Below, piece by piece: positions 7,476 to 14,649 of a DNA stretch of 16,254 nt. The DNA comes from an uncultured Bacillota bacterium. Lineage in GTDB: Bacteria; Bacillota; Clostridia; Peptostreptococcales; Anaerovoracaceae. Each line of letters opens with the position of its first letter. Position 1 is the first letter of the stretch. The stretch lies in contig CAMNNG010000016.1 of NCBI GenBank assembly GCA_946545145.1, positions 1-16,254 on the forward strand, written 5' to 3'. The notes under the pieces are model-generated. The model was not told where the DNA came from. It did not search any database and was given only the letters and a program-made list of their open reading frames with translations. Position numbers and translations under genes: made by a program.

Positions 7476-7887
7476 ACGACAGTTCAGCTTCGCAGGCTAC
7501 TTCGCCGTCTACCATCGCTATGCCTTTGCCGAAGCCGGCTTCTCCTCTGACCGCAGTGATCTCGCAGGAAAGTTCGAGGACGTCTCCCGGCATCACTTCG
7601 CGCCTGAAACGGCACTTCTTTACTCCGCCGAACAGAGCGATCTTTCCTCTGTTCTCCTCATCGAAGAGGATGGCGCATCCGCCCGTCTGAGCCAGCGCCT
7701 CGAGGATGAGGACGCCGGGCATGACCGGATAGTCAGGGAAGTGTCCCTGGAAGAAAGGCTCGTTCATCGAAACGCACTTTATACCTTTCGCGTATTTTCC
7801 CGGCTCCATGTCAGTGATCCTGTCCACGAGAAGGAACGGATATCTGTGCGGGAGCACTTTCTTTATCTCATGTATATCGAGCTGCAT
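7453..7887 (-). CDS. fabZ: (3R)-hydroxyacyl-ACP dehydratase FabZ
   Basis: 144-residue cytosolic hot-dog-fold enzyme that removes water from 3-hydroxyacyl-ACP to give trans-2-enoyl-ACP. It starts with the typical LPHRYPFLLVDR segment (12-23). The catalytic histidine is H49 in FFQGHFPDYPVMPGV, and E63 in the following helix (LILEALAQTGG) is the partner acid. Length is normal for FabZ (140-150), and FabA would be longer. It begins 9 nt after fabF, and its AGGAG ribosome-binding site overlaps the fabF stop codon. It is the only dehydratase in the visible operon; no fabA or fabM is seen. The end of the gene also contains the promoter of the next gene. Confidence 0.97.
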   Translation of the reverse strand: MQLDIHEIKKVLPHRYPFLLVDRITDMEPGKYAKGIKCVSMNEPFFQGHFPDYPVMPGVLILEALAQTGGCAILFDEENRGKIALFGGVKKCRFRREVMPGDVLELSCEITAVRGEAGFGKGIAMVDGEVACEAELSFVIKGTV

Positions 7888-7896
7888 TCTTTTCTC

Positions 7897-9135
7897 CTAT
7901 TCTTCAACCTTTTTGAAAACCAGCGATCCGTTGTGTCCGCCGAATCCGAACGAGTTGCTCATTGCATACTGCATCTCGAGAGCCCTCGCCTCGTTCGGGC
8001 ATACATCGAGGTCGCAGTCCGGATCGGGCACCTTGTATCCGATCGTCGGCGGCGCGATCTGGCGGTTCAGCGCCTCTACAGTCACGATCGCTTCAAGAGC
8101 GCCTGATGCTCCGAGAGTGTGGCCGATCATGGACTTCGTCGAAGAGATCACGAGGTCCTTCGCATGATCTCCGAATGTTGTCTTCACGGCTGCAGTCTCG
8201 CAGCGGTCGTTCATCGGAGTTCCCGTTCCGTGAGCGTTGATGTACTTGATGTCAGCCGGCTCAAGTCCTGCGTCAGCTATAGCGTCTTCCATCGTCTTCG
8301 CGGCTCCGGATCCGTCCTCGAGCGGAGCTGTCATGTGGTGGGCGTCGCAGCCAACGCCGTATCCTACGATCTCTCCGAGGACCTTAGCGCCTCTTGCTAC
8401 TGCGTGCTCATAAGTCTCCATCATCAGGACTCCTGCGCCTTCGCCCATTACGAATCCGCCTCTTTCCTTGTCGAACGGGATCGAAGCTCTTTCCGGATCG
8501 TCCGTAGTCGTTACGGCCATCATCGAAGTGAAACCGCCGACTCCCAGGTCGGTGATGCTCGCTTCTGTGCCGCCTGCGATCATAACGTCTGCATATCCGT
8601 CTCTGAGCGTACGGAAGGCCTGACCGATCGCGTCAGTTCCCGAAGCGCACGCCGTAACGATGCACTGCGCGCTTCCCTTGAAGCCCAGTCTGATCGCCGT
8701 GAGACCGGATGCCATATTAGCTATGATCATCGGGATGAAGAGCGGCGATATCGAATCGAATCCGCGTCTCTTTCCCTTTTCATATTCTGTTTCTATCGTC
8801 TTGAGTCCGCCGATGCCGCTGGAGATGCACACTCCGCATCTCGAAGCGTCTTCTTTCTCCATATCGAGGCCGCTCTGATCGAAGGCTTCGACAGCTGCAG
8901 CTACTGCGAACTGCGAGAACCTGGCAGTCCTTCTCTTTTCCATCTTGGTGAAGACAGTCAGCGGATCGAAGTCCTTTACCTCAGCCGCTACCTTGACCTT
9001 CCTGTCTGTCGTATCGACGAGAGTGATCGGAGCTATGCCGCATTTTCCCGCGAATGCTCCTTCGACGGTGTCAGCCGCATTGTTTCCAAGCGGCGAAATG
9101 GCACCCATTCCTGTTATTACTACTCTTTTTCTCAT
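7897..9135 (-). CDS. fabF: 3-oxoacyl-ACP synthase II FabF
   Basis: 412-residue cytosolic condensing enzyme that elongates acyl-ACP with malonyl-ACP, releasing CO2. The thiolase-fold triad is complete: nucleophile C163 in VTACASGT, H302 in NAHGTGTPMND, and H339 in STKSMIGHTLGASG with K334 nearby. The C-terminal SNSFGFGGHN glycine-rich loop (392-401) is also present. It begins MRKRVVITGMGAISPLG as FabF proteins usually do. Length matches the family (about 410-415). GGGAGG lies just upstream of the ATG. It sits 21 nt after fabG and 9 nt before fabZ. FabB is a related alternative, but clostridial operons normally carry FabF. Confidence 0.97.
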   Translation of the reverse strand: MRKRVVITGMGAISPLGNNAADTVEGAFAGKCGIAPITLVDTTDRKVKVAAEVKDFDPLTVFTKMEKRRTARFSQFAVAAAVEAFDQSGLDMEKEDASRCGVCISSGIGGLKTIETEYEKGKRRGFDSISPLFIPMIIANMASGLTAIRLGFKGSAQCIVTACASGTDAIGQAFRTLRDGYADVMIAGGTEASITDLGVGGFTSMMAVTTTDDPERASIPFDKERGGFVMGEGAGVLMMETYEHAVARGAKVLGEIVGYGVGCDAHHMTAPLEDGSGAAKTMEDAIADAGLEPADIKYINAHGTGTPMNDRCETAAVKTTFGDHAKDLVISSTKSMIGHTLGASGALEAIVTVEALNRQIAPPTIGYKVPDPDCDLDVCPNEARALEMQYAMSNSFGFGGHNGSLVFKKVEE

Positions 9136-9156
9136 TGCTTCCTCCCTGTATCTGCA

Positions 9157-9909
9157 CTACATGCACATGCCGCCGTCTACGCAGAGCACCTGACCTGTGA
9201 CATATCCCGTGCCTCTCGACGCCAGAAAAGCAACGGCGTTAGCTATATCCTCAGGCTCGCCGGCTCTCTTCGCCGGGATCTGAGCCTTTACAGTTTCAAC
9301 TGCTTTTTCCGTCATCGCGCCTGTCATGTCTGTGTTGACAAAGCCCGGAGCTATCGCGTTGACCGTGATGCCCTTGGCGGCGACTTCCTTCGCGTAGGAT
9401 TTCGTCATGCCGATGATGCCGGCCTTGCTGGCGCTGTAGTTCGTCTGTCCCGGATTTCCCATGATGCCGGATACGGACGAGATGTTGATGATCCTTCCGT
9501 ACTTGGCGCGGATCATCATCCTTGCAGCAGCCTTCATCATGCGGAAGGCTCCCGTCAGGTTGACATCGAGAACTGCCTCGAAATCTTCTTCCTTCATCGT
9601 CATCAGAAGTCCGTCTCGCGTGATGCCTGCGTTGTTGACGAGGATGTCGATCTTGCCGAACTCCTCCTTCGCCTTTGCGACTATCGCTTCGCAGTCCTCC
9701 ATGGAAGCGACGCTTCCCTTGACCGTTACCGCGCGGACTCCCATAGCCTCGCACTCAGCAGCTGTCTTCTTCGCAGCCTCTTCGCTTCCCGAATAGTTGA
9801 TGACTACGTCGCATCCTTCAGAAGCGAGCCTGAGAGCGATCGCTCTTCCGATGCCTCTTGCTCCTCCTGTTACGACAGCTGTATCGCGAACATTTTCCTT
9901 TTCGCTCAT
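9157..9909 (-). CDS. fabG: 3-oxoacyl-ACP reductase FabG
   Basis: 250-residue short-chain dehydrogenase that reduces 3-oxoacyl-ACP to (3R)-hydroxyacyl-ACP, usually with NADPH. The Rossmann cofactor loop is TGGARGIG (14-21), followed by NNAG (92-95). The catalytic set N117, S145, Y158 and K162 is complete (SSVSG and NYSASKAG motifs), and the C-terminal GQVLCVDGGMCM is typical of FabG. Length is standard. Its AAAGGAG ribosome-binding site is well placed. It lies 63 nt after fabD across a gap containing a GC-rich hairpin, and 21 nt before fabF. The operon position makes FabG far more likely than another short-chain dehydrogenase. Confidence 0.97.
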   Translation of the reverse strand: MSEKENVRDTAVVTGGARGIGRAIALRLASEGCDVVINYSGSEEAAKKTAAECEAMGVRAVTVKGSVASMEDCEAIVAKAKEEFGKIDILVNNAGITRDGLLMTMKEEDFEAVLDVNLTGAFRMMKAAARMMIRAKYGRIINISSVSGIMGNPGQTNYSASKAGIIGMTKSYAKEVAAKGITVNAIAPGFVNTDMTGAMTEKAVETVKAQIPAKRAGEPEDIANAVAFLASRGTGYVTGQVLCVDGGMCM

Positions 9910-9934
9910 TTTCTTTTCTCCTTTATCATCATCT

Positions 9935-9958
9935 GCGCCGGGCCTTACCTGCCGGCGC
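9935..9958 (-). other. GC-rich hairpin in the fabD-fabG gap
   Basis: GCGCCGG and CCGGCGC (9935-9941 and 9952-9958) form a perfect 7-bp GC stem with a 10-nt loop. No U-run follows on the minus strand, so it is not a terminator. It lies about 25 nt upstream of the fabG start codon and may be an RNA-stability or processing element. Function is unproven. Confidence 0.45.
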
Positions 9959-9972
9959 CCTGCCCCGCCAGC

Positions 9973-10902
9973 TTACTCAGCCGCAAGCTTCGCGGCAGCC
10001 TTTGCGATGTCTTTTTCCTTATCGATATTGATCGTCTTCACGGATCTGTCCGTCTTCTTGACGAAGCCCGTAAGAGCCTTGCCCGGTCCGATCTCGATGA
10101 ATGTATCGACGCCGCCGGCGATCATGTTTCTGATCTGGTCTTCGAACATGACGCTGCTCTTGACCTGCTCTATCAGAAGATCCCTGATCGTCTCGCCCTC
10201 AGCAAGCTCTTTTCCCGTGCAGTTGAAGAGCACAGGGATCTGCATCTCGCCGAACTGCGTATCTTCAAAGAGCTCAGCAAGTCCTTTCGAAGCCGGCTCC
10301 ATGTACGATGTATGGAAGGGTCCGCTGACCGTCAGGCGGATAGCTCTGCCTGAGCCCGCTTCTTCCATCATCTTTTCGACCGCCTCGACGCCGCCTCGCG
10401 TTCCCGCGATGACGATCTGTCCGGGGCAGTTGTAGTTTGCCGTCTCGACGTGGCCGGCCTTGTTCGCTTCTTCGACGAACTTTTCGATGTCGGCGCGCTC
10501 AGCGCCGATGCATGCCGTCATGACCGCGTCTGTGCCCTCAGCGCACTCCGCCATGAGGCGTCCTCTGACTCTTACGATGTCGAGGGCCTGCTCTACCTTG
10601 AACACTCCCGATGCAGTAAGCGCCGAGTACTCGCCCAGGCTCAGTCCCGCTGCGACGGCCGGGTCGAATCCGGGGACTTCTTCCTTCAGCGTCTCGAACA
10701 CTCCCATCGCGAATGCGAGGAGCACCGGCTGCGTGATGTTCGTCTTCACGAGCTCGCTCTCCGGTCCTTCGAAGGCCGCCTTTTTCTCCTCATCCGTCAG
10801 AAGATCGAACACTCTTCTGAACGCCGGATGAGCGTCGTATATGTCTTTTCCCATGCCGGGGCGCTGACTGCCCTGGCCTGCGAACAATACTGCTGTTTTC
10901 AT
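9973..10902 (-). CDS. fabD: Malonyl-CoA:ACP transacylase FabD
   Basis: 309-residue cytosolic acyltransferase that loads the malonyl group from CoA onto ACP, feeding FabH and FabF. It shows FAGQGSQ near the N-terminus (7-13), the nucleophile S88 in GLSLGEYSAL, the conserved R113 in RVRGRLM and the catalytic partner H197 in GPFHTSYM. The residue before the nucleophile serine box is leucine (GLSLG) rather than the enterobacterial histidine (GHSLG), a variant I recall from Firmicutes. Length is normal. The ATG has GGAGG 7 nt upstream. It is separated from fabK by 42 nt. An ACP acceptor gene is not in the visible operon. Confidence 0.97.
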   Translation of the reverse strand: MKTAVLFAGQGSQRPGMGKDIYDAHPAFRRVFDLLTDEEKKAAFEGPESELVKTNITQPVLLAFAMGVFETLKEEVPGFDPAVAAGLSLGEYSALTASGVFKVEQALDIVRVRGRLMAECAEGTDAVMTACIGAERADIEKFVEEANKAGHVETANYNCPGQIVIAGTRGGVEAVEKMMEEAGSGRAIRLTVSGPFHTSYMEPASKGLAELFEDTQFGEMQIPVLFNCTGKELAEGETIRDLLIEQVKSSVMFEDQIRNMIAGGVDTFIEIGPGKALTGFVKKTDRSVKTINIDKEKDIAKAAAKLAAE

Positions 10903-10944
10903 TCCGTTTCCTCCGCTGTTTTCCGGTTCTTTACTATCCGTCCG

Positions 10945-11868
10945 TTACTTTCCGGCTTTGACCTCTTCATACTCCTTCTGGAGTTTTTCGAGGATCTTCC
11001 TTGCCGGAAGGATCTCTTCTATCATTCCCGATACCTGACCGGCCATAAGCGAGCCCGTCTTCGTATCGCCTTCGAATACCGCTCTTCTCAGCGATCCGAG
11101 AGTGTACTGCTCCAGTTCCTCGAGGCTTGCGCCTTCCTTTTCCTTCTTCAGATACTCTCTCGCCATCTTGTTCTTGATGATCCTGACCGGAGCTCCCGCG
11201 CTTCTTCCCGTTACGACCGTGTCGTTCGACTTGGCCTTCAGGATGGCCGCTTTGTAAGCTTCGTGGATCGGGCACTCGTCGCTGGCGAGGAAGATCGTTC
11301 CCATCTGGACTCCGTCGGCGCCGAGGATCTCAGCTGCCGCCATCTGCCTGCCGCTTGCGATGCCGCCTGCCGCGACTACCGGGATGCTTACTGCGTCCAC
11401 GACTTCAGGAACGAGCACCATAGTAGTAAGCTCGCCTACGTGGCCGCCGCTCTCGCATCCTTCAGCGATGAGGCCGTCAGCTCCGGTGCTTTCGAGCCTC
11501 TTTGCGAGGGCTACTGTGGAGACTACGGGGAAGACTTTGATCCCTGCTTCATGCCACTTTTCGATATACTTTCCCGGATTTCCCGCGCCCGTCGTAACGA
11601 GGGGCACCTTCTCCTCGCATACGAGGTCCGCAAGCTCATCTGCATGCGGGTTCATCAGCATGATGTTCACGCCGAATGGTTTGTCCGTGAGGCTTCTCGC
11701 CTCGTCTATCTCTTTTTTCAGCGTCTCTCTGTCCATGCTGCCGGAGCCGATGATGCCCATGGCACCCGCTTCAGAGATCGCCGCAGCGAACCTGCCGTTC
11801 GCTATGTTGGCCATTCCTCCCTGGAATACCGGGAATTCAAGGCCGAACATCTCTTTTATCTTTTCCAT
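10945..11868 (-). CDS. fabK: Enoyl-ACP reductase II FabK (FMN-dependent)
   Basis: 307-residue flavoprotein of the nitronate monooxygenase/FabK TIM-barrel group, which reduces trans-2-enoyl-ACP to acyl-ACP as the last step of each cycle. Visible are FPVFQGGMA near the N-terminus, GCESGGHVGE (137-146) with the active-site H143, and the phosphate-binding AAGGIASGR (166-174) followed by ILGADGVQMGTIF. Its place between fabH and fabD in a complete operon argues for FabK over a nitronate monooxygenase. FabK enzymes such as that of Streptococcus pneumoniae are not inhibited by triclosan, unlike FabI. The ATG has AAAGGA 9 nt upstream. The 78-nt gap after fabH carries two hairpins. Confidence 0.95.
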   Translation of the reverse strand: MEKIKEMFGLEFPVFQGGMANIANGRFAAAISEAGAMGIIGSGSMDRETLKKEIDEARSLTDKPFGVNIMLMNPHADELADLVCEEKVPLVTTGAGNPGKYIEKWHEAGIKVFPVVSTVALAKRLESTGADGLIAEGCESGGHVGELTTMVLVPEVVDAVSIPVVAAGGIASGRQMAAAEILGADGVQMGTIFLASDECPIHEAYKAAILKAKSNDTVVTGRSAGAPVRIIKNKMAREYLKKEKEGASLEELEQYTLGSLRRAVFEGDTKTGSLMAGQVSGMIEEILPARKILEKLQKEYEEVKAGK

Positions 11869-11918
11869 TTGAATCAGTCCTTTGTTTGTTTTGTTTCAAG
11901 CGCTGCTGTTTCCGTCTG

Positions 11919-11952
11919 CCGCAAATTGCGGTCTTACGGACATCCGTTAGAC
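11919..11952 (-). other. Tandem hairpins at the fabH-fabK junction
   Basis: The first inverted repeat (arms 11931-11940 and 11943-11952, nine of ten positions paired) includes the fabH stop codon. The second, CCGCA/TGCGG at 11919-11931, follows directly and shares one base. Neither has a U-run on the minus strand, so neither is a standard terminator. They are followed by an A-rich unstructured leader and the fabK ribosome-binding site. They could affect mRNA stability, processing or relative output of downstream genes. Confidence 0.5.
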
Positions 11953-12876
11953 ACGGAACAGTACGGATCCCCATGTGAGACCGGCTCCGAACGATGTGCA
12001 GACCGCTGTCTGTCCGGACTTCAGAAGTCCCCTGTCCATCATCTCGCCGAGGCATATCGCTATGCTGGCAGCCGATGTGTTGCCTGTGTACTGTATGTTC
12101 GTGAAGACCTTTTCCTTCGGCGCGCCGACTTTTCTCGCCACGCTGTTTATGATCCTCAGGTTTGCCTGATGGCAGACGAACCAGTCGATGTCATCCTTCG
12201 TAAGTCCCGCGTCGGCGATCGCCTTGTTCATGGACTCGGGGATCTTGCTTACTGCGAAACGGTAGACTTCCTGGCCATGCATGAAGATGCCGCCTACGCC
12301 GCGCTTGCATCCAAGGATGTGCTCGTCAGGATGGCATCCGGCATTCGAAACGAAGAGGCCGTTCGGATCGTACTCGACGACCAGCGCGCCGGCTCCGTCT
12401 CCGAAGAGGACGCATGTGTTGCGGTCGTCCATGTCCATGACCGTCGTAAGCTTTTCGCTTCCTATGACCAGAGCCTTCTTGCATCTGCCGCTCTCGAGCA
12501 GCGCGTAAGCAGTCTGGAATCCATATACGAATCCCGAGCACGCGCCGTTGACGTCGATCGCGAGGACGCCGTCGCCGATGCCGAGTTTTCCTGCTATACG
12601 GCAGGCTACCTGCGGCGTCGCATATACTCCTGTGAACGTGCAGACTACAATGAGGTCTATGTCCTCGGCTTTGATGCCGGCCGTCCTGATCGCCATCTCG
12701 CCGGCTTCCATGGCCAGATCGTCGTCATCTTTTTCTTCTGCGAAGTATCTCTTCTCGATGCCGCTCTTCGATCTGATCCATTCGTCAGTGGTGTCTACGA
12801 TCTTCGACAGATCTTCATTCGTTACCTCGCGCTCACCATGCGCGTGGCCGTAACCCAATACTTTAATTCCTGCCAT
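11947..12876 (-). CDS. fabH: 3-oxoacyl-ACP synthase III FabH
   Basis: 309-residue cytosolic condensing enzyme that starts fatty-acid synthesis by joining an acyl-CoA primer to malonyl-ACP. The triad is complete: C113 in VNGACSGF, H236 in CHQAN and N266 in YTGNTSAAS. The TDEWIRSKSGIEKR segment (30-43) is the usual FabH N-terminal signature, and FGDGAGALV (158-166) is also typical. Length is slightly short of the 317 of E. coli but normal for Firmicutes. The gene overlaps the 3' end of accA by 14 nt, and its GGGAG ribosome-binding site lies within accA codons, so translation is probably coupled. Primer preference (acetyl, butyryl or branched) cannot be told from the sequence. Confidence 0.97.
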   Translation of the reverse strand: MAGIKVLGYGHAHGEREVTNEDLSKIVDTTDEWIRSKSGIEKRYFAEEKDDDDLAMEAGEMAIRTAGIKAEDIDLIVVCTFTGVYATPQVACRIAGKLGIGDGVLAIDVNGACSGFVYGFQTAYALLESGRCKKALVIGSEKLTTVMDMDDRNTCVLFGDGAGALVVEYDPNGLFVSNAGCHPDEHILGCKRGVGGIFMHGQEVYRFAVSKIPESMNKAIADAGLTKDDIDWFVCHQANLRIINSVARKVGAPKEKVFTNIQYTGNTSAASIAICLGEMMDRGLLKSGQTAVCTSFGAGLTWGSVLFRV

Positions 12877-13786
12877 ATTTGCTCCCTGTTTTTCTCAACT
12901 TCAGATATCTGTCTCTGACCAGCTCGCCCTCGTCCTTTGAGAGAAGCGGTCCGAGATTCCGCCAAATAGTGTCTGCTACCGTGTCGAAGAATCTCTTTTC
13001 GTGCATTTCTTCCGGTTCCGGTTCGGGTATGATCTCGTCGCAGACTCCGAGATCTTTGATGTCCCGGGCAGTAAGCTTCATGACTTTCGCCGCTTCCTGC
13101 CACCTGCTTCCGTCATGCCAGAGTATGCTCGCGAACCCTTCCGGCGAAAGGATCGAGAAGATACTGTTCTCCAGCATGATCAGCCTGTCTCCCGAGGCGA
13201 ACGCCAGAGCGCCGCCGCTTCCGCCTTCTCCCGTGAAGACGGTGACGACCGGGACGCAGAGCCTGCTCATCGTCTTGATGCATTCGGCTATCGCCTGCCC
13301 CTGGCCTCTTTCCTCGGCTTCTTTTCCCGGATATGCTCCGGGCGTATCTACGAAAGCGATCACCGGGCGGCCGAATTTTTCAGCCTGCTTCATCAGCCTT
13401 ATCGCCTTGCGGTACCCTTCCGGGTTCGGCATGCCGAAGCGGCACCTGATGTTCTCTTCGAGGTCGCGGCCCTTCCTGTGTCCGATGAATGTCACCGGCA
13501 AACCTCTGAAAAGGCCGATGCCTCCCGCTACGCTCTCGTCTTCAGCGAAGCATCTGTCGCCTGCCAGATACATCGCGTCTTCTATTATGTTGTCTATGTA
13601 TTCCGTCACGACCGGGCGCTCCTTGCTCCTGGCCTTCATGACTTTCTCGACCGCGTCCTGCGCAGCCGTTTTCCTGCCGCTCCTTACGGATGCTCCGGCG
13701 CCTTTTGCTTCCTGCTCTTCAGCATGAAGATCCTCGCCGAAGGCGATCTCCGCCGCGGCCTTTCTGATGTCTTTTTCATCGCTCAT
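12863..13786 (-). CDS. accA: Acetyl-CoA carboxylase carboxyltransferase subunit alpha AccA
   Basis: 307-residue subunit that with AccD transfers the carboxyl group from biotin to acetyl-CoA, making malonyl-CoA. The crotonase-fold core shows AGDRCF (75-80), GHRKGR (102-107), FGMPNPEGYRKA (117-128), DTPGAYPG (147-154), EERGQGQAIA and GEGGSGGALA (186-195). SPEGFASILW (214-223) is also present. The first 45 or so residues are charged and alanine-rich and do not resemble the core; they make the protein longer than the roughly 256-residue streptococcal form. The start ATG overlaps the accD stop by one base (TGATG), supporting this start and coupled translation of the alpha and beta subunits. The 3' end overlaps fabH. 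Confidence 0.97.
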   Translation of the reverse strand: MSDEKDIRKAAAEIAFGEDLHAEEQEAKGAGASVRSGRKTAAQDAVEKVMKARSKERPVVTEYIDNIIEDAMYLAGDRCFAEDESVAGGIGLFRGLPVTFIGHRKGRDLEENIRCRFGMPNPEGYRKAIRLMKQAEKFGRPVIAFVDTPGAYPGKEAEERGQGQAIAECIKTMSRLCVPVVTVFTGEGGSGGALAFASGDRLIMLENSIFSILSPEGFASILWHDGSRWQEAAKVMKLTARDIKDLGVCDEIIPEPEPEEMHEKRFFDTVADTIWRNLGPLLSKDEGELVRDRYLKLRKTGSKYGRN

Positions 13787-14649
13787 CAGTGCCGCCTCCT
13801 TCCGTGGATGAACAGGATCCTCGCGATGGTGTCCTTCAGCTCAGGCCTGCCTGCGACCATGTCGACGAAGCCCTTTTCGAGCTGGAAGTCCGCCCTCTGG
13901 AATCCTTCGGGCAGCTCTTCTCCGATCGTCTGCTCTATGACCCTCTGTCCTGCGAAGCCGATCAGAGCTCCCTTTTCCGCGATCGTGATGTCAGCCAGAC
14001 TTGCGAAGCTCGCCGTCACGCCGCCTGTCGTCGGGTCCGTCATGACCGCTATGTACAGAAGGCCCGCTTCATCGTGCCTTGCCGCGGCTGCTGACGTCCT
14101 CGCCATCTGCATCAGGGCCATGATGCCCTCCTGCATCCTCGCGCCGCCCGAAGCCGTGAATATGACTATCGGCAGCTTCTTCTTGACGGCGTATTCGAAC
14201 GCGAGAAAGACCTTCTCACCGACGGCCGTTCCCATGCTCGCCATCATGAACCTCTTGTCCATGACGCACAGCACGGCCTTTTCTCCGCCGATGGTGCACG
14301 ATCCGGTAACGACAGCTTCCTTGAGGCCGGTGTCCTTCCTCATCTTCTGGATCTTCTTTTCGTATCCCGGAAAATCGATCGGATCGTATCCCGTCCTGGC
14401 CTTGTTGAATTCTCTGAACGAGCCTTCGTCGGCGATCTGACTCACCCTCTCATAAGCCGTCATCGATATGTACTGTCCGCACGACGGGCAGACGTACTTC
14501 GCCGCCGCGAGCTCCCCGGTCCCGTATTTCTCACCGCAGCCCGGGCATGTCTTCATCACGTCGGCCGCCTTCTCATCCGTCGAGAACGTAAGCCTTGTGA
14601 TCTTGCCTATCGCGTCGAGTATGTTTTTTCGTTCCTTGAACGGATTCAT
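13786..14649 (-). CDS. accD: Acetyl-CoA carboxylase carboxyltransferase subunit beta AccD
   Basis: 287-residue partner of AccA in the carboxyltransferase half of acetyl-CoA carboxylase. An N-terminal zinc ribbon is intact, with C35, C38, C54 and C57 in CPGCG and CPSCG pairs. The crotonase core follows: SGGARMQEG (167-175), TDPTTGGVTAS (204-214), GFAGQRVIEQT (231-241) and LPEGFQRA (246-253). Length is normal. The start codon overlaps the accC stop by 4 nt (ATGA) and the stop overlaps the accA start by one base, so the three genes are probably translated as a coupled set. This helps keep alpha and beta subunits in equal amounts. Confidence 0.97.
   Translation of the reverse strand: MNPFKERKNILDAIGKITRLTFSTDEKAADVMKTCPGCGEKYGTGELAAAKYVCPSCGQYISMTAYERVSQIADEGSFREFNKARTGYDPIDFPGYEKKIQKMRKDTGLKEAVVTGSCTIGGEKAVLCVMDKRFMMASMGTAVGEKVFLAFEYAVKKKLPIVIFTASGGARMQEGIMALMQMARTSAAAARHDEAGLLYIAVMTDPTTGGVTASFASLADITIAEKGALIGFAGQRVIEQTIGEELPEGFQRADFQLEKGFVDMVAGRPELKDTIARILFIHGRRRH

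Noticed and set aside
8119..10353. Very long plus-strand open frame (744 codons) opposite fabF, fabG and fabD
   Set aside because: The translation is rich in serine, arginine and cysteine with no recognisable domain. It mirrors conserved minus-strand genes whose codon bias avoids codons that give antisense stops.
10450..12918. Plus-strand open frame of 822 codons opposite fabD, fabK and fabH
   Set aside because: Same antisense artefact: the opposite strand has complete enzymes with all catalytic residues, and this frame crosses several of them and their gaps without any domain.
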